Shown: positions 9,100 through 15,892 of the stretch, in pieces
How the letters are laid out: each line of letters opens with the position of its first letter
Numbering within the stretch: position 1 is the first letter of the stretch
Made by a program: the position numbers and the translations under genes
Notes under the pieces: generated by a model
Seen by the model: the letters and a program-made list of their open reading frames with translations, nothing else
Told to the model about the DNA's origin: nothing
Databases searched by the model: none
Source of the DNA: Nitrospirales bacterium
GTDB taxonomy: Bacteria; Nitrospirota; Nitrospiria; Nitrospirales; UBA8639
DNA: 34,847 nucleotides
Assembly (NCBI GenBank): GCA_029261235.1
Contig: JAJDBS010000096.1
Coordinates: forward strand, 1 to 34,847
Direction: 5' to 3'

Positions 9100-11727
9100 A
9101 TGAGCTACAAAGCCTTTGTCTCGTCAACATTTGAAGATCTGAAGGATCATCGTGTGCACGTCATCCGGGCATTGCGTCGTGCTGGGTTTTCTGTAGATCC
9201 CATGGAAGATTGGACAGCGGACAGTGATGAGCCGAAGCAGTTTTCCCCAGAACGTTTGGAGGGTTGTCACCTCTGTGTGCTGCTGGTCGCGTTCCGTCGA
9301 GGCTATATTCAAGATGGGGAATCCAAAAGTATCACGCAGTTGGAATATGAGGCAGCCATAAAAAACGGCGTCGATATTCTTGTATTTATGCTGAATGAAG
9401 ATGCTCCGTGGCCAAGGAAATTTGATGAAATAAACAAAGATTCAGGTCTCGAGATCTGGCGTGAGGATCTTGGGAAAAGCCACGGGGTAGAATTTTTTAC
9501 CACAGCTCCTTCATCGATTGATTTGACGGGGACCTTAGTAAGATGGCTTACCAAGAAAAACGTAAATCAACCTGAAGAACCTAATATCCAACCAATCGAG
9601 TGGCCTGAAGAAAAATCTCCTTATCCAGGATTAGAGTGGCTTGATGCGGATTATTCACCATTGTTCTTTGGTCGGGAAAGAGAAATAGAAGAATTACTTG
9701 CGAAAATGAGTGAGCCAGATGGGCGCTTCATCTTGATCAGTGGAGTTTCGGGTTCGGGGAAATCGTCTTTGGTGGCGGCAGGCCTTTGGCAGGCACTTGT
9801 GAAAGAGGGCGGACTTCCAGGGAGCAAAGATTGGTTCTGGCTTCGAATTACTTGCGGAGATGGAGTAGGACCGTTTGATTCCTTGGCGTGGGGCTTGAAA
9901 CAGTTGTTTCCAAAAATTTCGACAAAACCTGTTGAGCTGGTCAATGAACTGGCTAGAGACCCTTCTTTGCTGAACACATTGTTGGCTACACATATAACGC
10001 AGGATCAAGAGTTGCTGCTGTTTGTTGATCAACTGGAGGAACTCTTTACCCAAGGCTTCAAGGATGAAGACATTCAACAGTTCCTGGAGCATTTGATCAC
10101 CATAACTCGTGATTCTCAAAACCACCTTCGATTAGTCTCCACCATTCGGAGTGAATTTATTGGGAAATTGGAAGGATTCGAGACAACCTTGAAGGTGCTT
10201 AATTCCGGTTGCAACTATCATCTAGGACTGGTGCCCCCAAAAATGTTGCAAGAGATGATCGAAAAACCTGCCAAGGTTACCGGCTATGAGTTTGAGGCCT
10301 CTCTGGTAGAGAAGATTCTCGAGGAGGTCGGGAAGGAGACCGGGAATCTTCCGCTCGTAGCCTACACATTGAAACAACTGTTTGAACAACGGCAAGGACT
10401 AACATTTACCGATGCGGCTTATAGAGCAATGGGCGGAGTGGTTGGGGCTATTGGTGCTAAAGCTGACAAGATCATAAAGGGCTTGAACGATGAAATGAAA
10501 TTCGCTTTTGATAGGGTTTTCGCGGAATTAGTTCATGTTGACCGAGATCGACCTCCAACCCGCAAGCGGGTTTCTCTCGATCGTTTTAAAGATGATTCAG
10601 GGGCCACCGCTTTGATTCAGGCATTGGCCAGTTCAGGCTGTCGAGTCTTAGTCACTGGAGGGGATAAAGAGGAACAGACGGTCGAAGTGGCCCATGAAAA
10701 ACTCTTTACTAGGTGGCCCTATCTAGAAGAATGGATAAAAAGTAACGGAGAAGCTTTGAGGGCCATTGACTATGCTGAGGAAGCTGCGAAGCGATGGCAA
10801 GAGATGGGGGGGCATCTTCAGGAGCTGTGGTTGGCTAGACGTGCTGAGGATATTCAACAGGACCTCAATCGTTTTAACAAGAATGCGTCTCCCATGCTTG
10901 AGCGGATGCTTAGACCTCAGAATATGTTAATTGATCGATTAGAGGATAACACCTTGTCGCATGAGGATCGCCAGTTAATCGGAAGAAAATTGGCCGAATT
11001 TGGAGATATGAGGCCTGGGGCCGGTCTACGTGGGGATGGTCTGCCTGATATTGTTTGGATTGAGATTCCCGGAGGAAAGATCACCTTAGAGGGCAGCAAT
11101 CATGTGTTCACAGTGAAGCCATTTCGCCTCGCAAAATATCCGGTGACCAACAGGCAGTTTCAGTCCTTTATCGATGATGATGGGTACACAAACGATGAAT
11201 GGTGGCAGGGGATTGAAAAACAGGAACTCCAGCGGTCCTCATGGGAAGAACCTAACGTGCCAAGGGAAGCGGTCTCTTGGTATGAAGCAGTGGCCTTTTG
11301 CCGTTGGCTCAGTAAGCGAATGAATAGCACTATTGGCCTTCCCACTGAGTGGCAATCGCAACAGGCTGCCACGGGTGGCGACCCAACGTTTGAATATCCG
11401 TGGGGAATGAAATGGGACATCACTCGATGTAATAGTATCGAGTGTCGACTTAATCGTACGACCTCCGTCGGTATCTATCCCAATGGTTCCACGCAGCACG
11501 GGGTGCTGGATATGGCGGGGAATGTTTGGGAATGGTGTCTTAATAAATATTACAACATTGAGACAGAAGACTCGGTGCTGATTGGCAATTTAGAGGGACA
11601 ACGTGTGGTTCGTGGTGGGTCTTGGGGCGATGGATTGGAGACTCTATCCGTATCAACCCGGGGTTGGACCGGCACATACTTCCGGAACAATCTTCTCGGA
11701 TTTCGTCTTCTACAGTGTACCACCTAA
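9100..11727 (+). CDS. STAND NTPase: DUF4062 + nSTAND1 + FGE-like domain
   Basis: 875 residues. The ATG at 9100 is supported by the domain start, since DUF4062 proteins begin just as here with KAFVSSTFEDLKDHR; no ribosome site is visible. DUF4062 fills about 1-155. The nSTAND1 NTPase follows, with the entry motif SPYPGLEWL, FFGREREIEEL, a Walker A GVSGSGKSS (Lys221), and a Walker B LLLFVDQLEELF (Asp310), then GNLPLVAYTLKQLFEQR and a winged-helix-like stretch. Residues about 645-875 form a formylglycine-generating-enzyme (SUMF1)-type C-type-lectin fold: FRLAKYPVTNRQF, DMAGNVWEW, VVRGGSWGD and a final GFRLL. The active-site Cys pair of true formylglycine enzymes is not apparent, so it is more likely a binding module, replacing the WD40 repeats more often seen after nSTAND1. 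Likely the sensor and switch for the neighbouring CHAT/hydrolase effector. Confidence 0.85.
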   Translation: MSYKAFVSSTFEDLKDHRVHVIRALRRAGFSVDPMEDWTADSDEPKQFSPERLEGCHLCVLLVAFRRGYIQDGESKSITQLEYEAAIKNGVDILVFMLNEDAPWPRKFDEINKDSGLEIWREDLGKSHGVEFFTTAPSSIDLTGTLVRWLTKKNVNQPEEPNIQPIEWPEEKSPYPGLEWLDADYSPLFFGREREIEELLAKMSEPDGRFILISGVSGSGKSSLVAAGLWQALVKEGGLPGSKDWFWLRITCGDGVGPFDSLAWGLKQLFPKISTKPVELVNELARDPSLLNTLLATHITQDQELLLFVDQLEELFTQGFKDEDIQQFLEHLITITRDSQNHLRLVSTIRSEFIGKLEGFETTLKVLNSGCNYHLGLVPPKMLQEMIEKPAKVTGYEFEASLVEKILEEVGKETGNLPLVAYTLKQLFEQRQGLTFTDAAYRAMGGVVGAIGAKADKIIKGLNDEMKFAFDRVFAELVHVDRDRPPTRKRVSLDRFKDDSGATALIQALASSGCRVLVTGGDKEEQTVEVAHEKLFTRWPYLEEWIKSNGEALRAIDYAEEAAKRWQEMGGHLQELWLARRAEDIQQDLNRFNKNASPMLERMLRPQNMLIDRLEDNTLSHEDRQLIGRKLAEFGDMRPGAGLRGDGLPDIVWIEIPGGKITLEGSNHVFTVKPFRLAKYPVTNRQFQSFIDDDGYTNDEWWQGIEKQELQRSSWEEPNVPREAVSWYEAVAFCRWLSKRMNSTIGLPTEWQSQQAATGGDPTFEYPWGMKWDITRCNSIECRLNRTTSVGIYPNGSTQHGVLDMAGNVWEWCLNKYYNIETEDSVLIGNLEGQRVVRGGSWGDGLETLSVSTRGWTGTYFRNNLLGFRLLQCTT

Positions 11728-11879
11728 CCAGTTGCTCCTCCTTCGAATTTTTTTATCGCTGTTTCCCTTTCCCTATTTTAGGCATTTCTCTTGACGAGAG
11801 CACGAATGAGGGTGAGAGAGAACGCTCCCAATACTAATAATGCATCGAATTTTTTTTGCGGAGTTCTCTGTGCTCAATC
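11728..11879. other. Short gene-free gap after the STAND gene
   Basis: About 150 bases with a T-rich run near 11750; no hairpin and T-run combination strong enough to call a terminator and no gene. Confidence 0.4.
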
Positions 11880-12360
11880 TTACTTGGGGCTCTGAAGGGC
11901 TTCAAAGATTGGGCGAGGCTGTTGTAGAGGTTCCCATTGGAGGATGGTGAGGGAGTCATCGACGTAGACCGGGTGGCGCATGCCGTTGAGGACGCTGGTG
12001 ATGCCTGGGGTGCTGGCCACGGTCCAGAGATTTCTTGGAAAAGGATTCTTTTCGTTTGTCTTCTGGTAGTAAGGGATTCATCACATCTTTTATTTCAGAG
12101 AGTTTCTTGGCGCTTTTGTGCGCGGCTTCCATTCGCATGACTTTTAAGAGTGCGACGAGTTCTGGAACATATTTATCTCGCCAAGATTGCCAAATTTGTT
12201 CTTCTTCTTTTCGCCCGGTCTTCGGCCATGGGTCACCTGCTGAACAGACACCATTCTTTATCCGCATCCAGTTATGGATGGTTTGAATCTTCCGATTGAA
12301 TAACCGGCCAGTTTCCATCTTACTCCTCCATCTGTCCATCTTTACAATTTCCTTGATCAT
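11880..12360 (-). pseudogene. Decayed gene, copy 1 of a duplicated remnant
   Basis: Reading leftward, the frame from 12360 gives a protein containing GRKEEEQIWQSWRDKYVPEL and a KKLSEIKD stretch, ending in an unrelated tail. Bases 11899-12218 are a near copy of 15034-15355. Compared with that copy, two bases (GA of GTCCAGAGAG) are missing near 12030, which shifts the frame; the other frame continues with a segment containing YVDDSLTILQW and would end at TAA 11880-11882. The part upstream of the shared segment (12219-12360) differs from copy 2. I do not recognise the family. The start is unclear. Confidence 0.6.
11899..12218 (-). repeat. 320-bp duplicated segment, copy 1
   Basis: Matches 15034-15355 in the same orientation along its length, with scattered substitutions and a two-base gap. 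Both copies cover the C-terminal two thirds of the same decayed gene. The pair flanks the protease and lipoprotein genes as direct repeats about 3.1 kb apart. Confidence 0.85.
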
Positions 12361-12957
12361 TCATGATCAATATCTTGTCATGCCGCGCATCTTGAGCTGC
12401 CATGCTTCATGTGGTGTAGCTGTGAGTCGCATCGAGTAGAGCGACTTGTCGTTGATCTTGTGAAGAAACACTGTAGTTTTTGAAGCGGTCTCCCTCACTC
12501 TATCGCCTGGCCTTCGTTGCAAATGTCTTGTGATTTTTTATGTATCTAAAGGATACATCTTATATATTTACAGATACAGATAAAGTCTCCCTGCCAGTTG
12601 ACTTGATTGTTTTTAGCGAGCCCTGCCGGAATCAGAGTTCCCATAAGTAATTGATTTTCTTCCTCTTCAGCGGATTGATTCGAGGATCGTTCGTCTGGTT
12701 TGAGTGGGAACGAATATTGCTCTCCTGTTTGCTATGACGTCATCCGAAAAAAAATGGTCTTGGATTCTTTGCGTATTTCCAAGTGTGCCGAATTCTTTGC
12801 ACCAAGAATCAATATTCTTTGAAAGGAGGGGGGTGCAGTATGTCGTATTGAGTTTGCTGAAGTTTAGAACGGCATGACAGTGGTTTATCACGATGATCAG
12901 AACGAGATGTTCTGTTCTTTTTATTCATGATGCTTTATTTTAATTTCTAGGAGGGAA
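12361..12957. other. AT-rich gene-free stretch upstream of the protease
   Basis: About 600 bases, visibly richer in A and T than the neighbouring genes. Short frames here have no protein-like features. The only clear structure is a perfect inverted repeat TGTATC-taaag-GATACA at 12541-12557, in an AT-rich run that could hold a promoter or operator. Confidence 0.5.
12541..12557. promoter_or_regulatory. Inverted repeat, possible operator
   Basis: TGTATC (12541-12546) and GATACA (12552-12557) are exact inverted repeats separated by five bases, within AT-rich DNA about 400 bases before the protease start. Operator function is a guess from symmetry alone. Confidence 0.25.
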
Positions 12958-12963
12958 ATGCAG

Positions 12964-13992
12964 ATGGAACATATTCAAGCATTAGACAAAGAATATTCCG
13001 CGATTGCGAGTGCTCAGGATAAACAAGAAGAAGAGTTTTTGGCAAAGGGAAATGTGGTTGGTGTCGCAGTTGGGAATAAAATGAAGAATGGAAAAGAGAC
13101 TGGTGATTCCTGTCTGAGCGTGCTGGTTAATTCGAAAATGGACCGGGATTTACTCTCTTCAGATGATGTCATTCCATCGACTGTTGGTAAGTACAAAACC
13201 GATATCGTCGAAGTTGGTGATATCTTCGCTGGTGGGGTGTGTTGTCATCAAGGAAACACGGCAACCGCTCAAGAGACAGATACGATGATGCATTCGATGG
13301 TGCAAGAAGACGTCAGTATTCAGAAATTGGCCACGAGACTCCGTCCTGTGGAAGGGGGATACAGCGTGGGGCATTATCAAATTACTGCGGGAACCATGGC
13401 TACGGCAGTAGTTGATTCTGCCCCTTACCCAGGGATTCCTCCCAGATACTATATGCTGAGCAATAACCATGTGTTGGCGAATTCTAATCAAGCTAGACTT
13501 GGAGATCCGATCCTTCAACCTGGCCCCGCTGATGGAGGCCAAAACCCTAGAGACCGAATTGCACGATTGTCACGCTTCGTTCCCATTCGGTTCGATGGGA
13601 AATGCAATTATGTTGATGCTGCTATCGCTGAAGGGAATTTTTCTGATCTTGATCGGGAAATCTATTGGGTGGGGTATCCGAAGAAAGTTCGTTTTATTAC
13701 CAAGCCCGGAGAGATTGTCCAAAAAACTGGACGTACGACTCACTGGACGACAGGGAAAATTACGCATGTCAATGCAACGGTGAATGTTAATTATGGCGGC
13801 GGTAAAGTTGCGAAGATGTGCAGGCAAATTCTCACGACGAATATGTCAGCAGGGGGTGATTCTGGGAGTTGCCTATTGGATATGGACGGTAACCCGGTGG
13901 GCTTGTTGTTTGCGGGATCTTCGCAGGTCACTATTCATAATCAAATGGCCTATGTTCAGCTTCTTCTGAAGATCCGAGTTGGTCTAGGGTAA
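12964..13992 (+). CDS. Trypsin-like serine protease
   Basis: 342 residues from ATG 12964. An ATG at 12958 is also in frame, but the strong AGGAGGG at 12949-12955 is too close to it and well placed for 12964. The chymotrypsin-fold catalytic triad is visible: His169 in LSNNHVLA, Asp218 in NYVDAAIAE, Ser300 in AGGDSGSC. An N-terminal module of about 90 residues precedes it (NVVGVAVGNK, then IPSTVGKYKTDIVEVGDIFA), a small alpha/beta segment seen before some bacterial trypsin-like proteases. There is no signal peptide, so a cytoplasmic location is likely unless exported unconventionally. The following lipoprotein gene encodes what looks like a stand-alone version of the N-terminal module. Trypsin-like proteases are among known effectors of STAND-linked conflict systems; whether this one belongs to the system upstream is uncertain because of the 1.2-kb gap. 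Confidence 0.85.
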   Translation: MEHIQALDKEYSAIASAQDKQEEEFLAKGNVVGVAVGNKMKNGKETGDSCLSVLVNSKMDRDLLSSDDVIPSTVGKYKTDIVEVGDIFAGGVCCHQGNTATAQETDTMMHSMVQEDVSIQKLATRLRPVEGGYSVGHYQITAGTMATAVVDSAPYPGIPPRYYMLSNNHVLANSNQARLGDPILQPGPADGGQNPRDRIARLSRFVPIRFDGKCNYVDAAIAEGNFSDLDREIYWVGYPKKVRFITKPGEIVQKTGRTTHWTTGKITHVNATVNVNYGGGKVAKMCRQILTTNMSAGGDSGSCLLDMDGNPVGLLFAGSSQVTIHNQMAYVQLLLKIRVGLG

Positions 13993-14031
13993 TTGTTTTT
14001 CGAATTATCAGAGGTGTTAAGCCCGAGTAGG

Positions 14032-14060
14032 GGGAGGAGAGGTGAGATTCCTCTCTTCCC
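14032..14060 (+). terminator. Stem-loop after the protease gene
   Basis: GGGAGGAGAGG (14032-14042), loop of seven, CCTCTCTTCCC (14050-14060): an 11-bp stem with one G-T pair, 40 bases after the protease stop. No strong T-run follows, so this could be a weak terminator or a 3'-end stabilising hairpin. Confidence 0.45.
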
Positions 14061-14195
14061 GTTACTCATTGTCTAAAATGATGAAATGATGAAAGACTGG
14101 GTAATGAGGGTTGTTACTTTCGATTTGTCGTATATGACTCTATGGACGGTCGAGTTTACTGAATTGACTTTGTAAGAATTCAATGGATAAGGTGA

Positions 14196-14588
14196 ATGAT
14201 CGGCACTAAGTATTTGTGGAAAATGATGAACACGATACAGAAAAAAGTTGATATGAGTAATTGGTCGATGGTGCTTGGACTTTTCATTCTTGCTGCATGG
14301 TCTTTAGGCTGTTCAGAGGTAAGGCCTAACCTGATCGGGAAGGAAGAGGCGATTCTTATGGAACCTGTTAATCAGAACGATTCTAATATTCAAGAGGCAG
14401 TTTCAGCTGCCGAACAGTGGCTTGATCTTGAGGGCGTTCAAGGTGTTGCTCAAGGAGAAAAAGAAGGGGAGCCGTATATTGCTGTTTTTTATTCCGGAAC
14501 ACCGGAAGCCGTCAGTTCAGAAATCCCGCAGACATTTAAAGGCTTCCCGGTTATTGTTGAGAAGACAGATACTTTCTTTGCGCAATAA
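14196..14588 (+). CDS. Small lipoprotein sharing the protease N-terminal module
   Basis: 130 residues from ATG 14196, preceded by AAGGTGA; ATGs at 14223 and nearby are alternatives. A hydrophobic stretch MVLGLFILAAWSLGC ends at Cys39, a lipobox-like site (Ser at -3 is unusual), so the product is probably anchored to a membrane on the periplasmic side. The mature part has GVQGVAQGEKEGEPYIAVFY, then SSEIPQTFKGFPVIVEKTD and a final FFAQ. This lines up with the pattern VVGVAVGNK ... IPSTVGKYKTDIVEVGDIFA in the N-terminus of the protease just upstream. It could be a free inhibitor or propeptide-like partner, but no biochemical role is established from the sequence. Confidence 0.65.
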   Translation: MIGTKYLWKMMNTIQKKVDMSNWSMVLGLFILAAWSLGCSEVRPNLIGKEEAILMEPVNQNDSNIQEAVSAAEQWLDLEGVQGVAQGEKEGEPYIAVFYSGTPEAVSSEIPQTFKGFPVIVEKTDTFFAQ

Positions 14589-15014
14589 CGTGAAGCAAGA
14601 TCTAATTTGCGTCGAGCTTTGATAGCTTCGTTGCTGCAGAATGTGAGTGGATGATTCCTCGCGAGTCGTAGGATAATAATTCTGATATTCTGTGCATGCC
14701 CTCGCCATCTTCATAAAAGCTAGCGTTTGAGTCACGAGGGCTTTCGGTCGAGCGGGGTAGTCTTTCCTTTTACTCCCTTCCTTTCTCCGTGTGCCTGTTG
14801 TGTGTTACGGATTCGTGCACATGATGCTCTTCGTTCGGCTTTCGTTTTTTTGAGAACATCAATATTTTGTGGTTCTTGCCTTGAGAAAGAGCTAGGGCAT
14901 TCCAACATCTCTTACATTGGGTTCACTTCTTGTTCTTTCCCTAGTTCACTTTTGAGAGAAGGGGTATCTTCCAAAATCAGATAATACTTTGTTGCAGCCC
15001 TACGTAACTGAATC
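14589..15014. other. Gene-free stretch
   Basis: About 425 bases between the lipoprotein and the decayed gene. Short frames on both strands (for example 14727-14984) have no recognisable features. No hairpin or promoter stands out. Confidence 0.5.
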
Positions 15015-15597
15015 TTAAGGAGGGTTTTGCAGTGCTTCAAATACTCGACGTGGTTGTTGAAGAGATTCCCATTGAAGGATGGTGAGGGAGTCGTCGACGT
15101 AGATGATGTGGCGTATGCCGTTGAGGACGCTGGTGACGCCGGGCGTGCTAGCCACTGTCCAGAGAGATTTCTTGGGAAAGGATTCTTTTCGTTTGTCTTC
15201 TGGTAGTAAGGGATTAATCACATCTTTTATTTCAGAGAGTTTCTTGGCGCTTTTCTGGGAAGCTTCCATTCGCATGACTTTTAAGAGGGCGACGAGTTCT
15301 GGAACATATTTATCTCGTCAGGATTGCCAAATTTGTTCTTCTTCTTTTCGCCCGGAGAAATGCTGGGTGAGTAGTTGGAACATTCGATTCACATATGGTG
15401 AAATTGTTTGCGATTCGATTTGATCCCAATGCTCTAAGTTTTGGACGGACTCCCGGAAGCGTTTAATTTCCTTGGCCCAGTTGAAGTAATCCAGTGGCGA
15501 GACGCCTTTATCGGGTGGAAGAATGTTTGGCCCGAGGATTTGTTTGTAATCATTTTCGAGTGCGGCCACTTTGGGTTGCTGGGCTTAAAAGGTGGAC
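15015..15597 (-). pseudogene. Decayed gene, copy 2 of the duplicated remnant
   Basis: Read leftward, one frame gives LENDYKQILGPNILPPDKG, SPLDYFNWAKEIKRFRES, then GRKEEEQIWQS and stops at a TGA. Copy 1 has TGG (Trp) there, so the stop is a point nonsense change. The same frame then continues through KYVPELVALLKVMRMEA, KKLSEIKD, STPGVTSVLNGIRHIIYVDD and LTILQW to the end at 15015. The frame is closed by a TAA near 15586, so the 5' end is missing or truncated. The family is unknown to me; the product looks soluble and helical, with a C-terminal strand-rich part. Confidence 0.6.
15034..15355 (-). repeat. 322-bp duplicated segment, copy 2
   Basis: Same-orientation copy of 11899-12218. This copy keeps the frame after KKSL (no two-base loss) but carries the TGG-to-TGA change. 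The two copies bear different mutations, so they decayed independently after duplication. Confidence 0.85.
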
Positions 15598-15721
15598 GCA
15601 CTTCTGTGTCGTGTGAAACATGGACCGGCACTTTCCCGGCAGCCATAGACAGTTTCACGTCGGTCACCGTCCATGGCGGCTGAATCCCTAAAATCTGCTG
15701 GTACAGGTCTTTGTCTCTCAT
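15598..15721 (-). pseudogene. Fragment of an ISL3-type transposase N-terminus
   Basis: About 41 codons reading MRDKDLYQQILGIQPPW, then TVTDVKLSMAAGKVPVHVSH. This is the characteristic opening of ISL3-family transposases (MRD-x-LYQ-x-LG ... PW-x-V ... V-x-V ... H). The zinc-finger and DDE parts that should follow are absent: after about 15598 the sequence becomes the decayed gene described separately. No terminal inverted repeats were identified. It is a remnant of an insertion sequence. Confidence 0.6.
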
Positions 15722-15892
15722 GTCCCATACGGTACCGAACCCACTCGATCAGGGGAAGAGCCAAAAAATGAGAATGTCGAGGCTCGACTTCTCACTGCAT
15801 GTACAAGATTCGTTGAAGTTCCTCATATCGTTTGGTAAGCTGATGCTCCTGTTTTCCATCACTTTTTTCACATCACAGCGATAGGGGTAATC

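Noticed and set aside
11600..11724. A complete diversity-generating retroelement around the FGE-like domain
   Set aside because: No reverse transcriptase gene and no near-copy template of the C-terminal stretch could be seen in this window; codons in the stretch do not show an obvious adenine-replacement pattern.
12667..12891. 74-codon - strand frame upstream of the protease
   Set aside because: No ribosome site or family features; lies in AT-poor-coding, gene-free DNA.
14727..14984. 85-codon + frame in the gap before the decayed gene
   Set aside because: Low-complexity, Ser/Phe/Cys-rich translation with no recognisable motif and no ribosome site.
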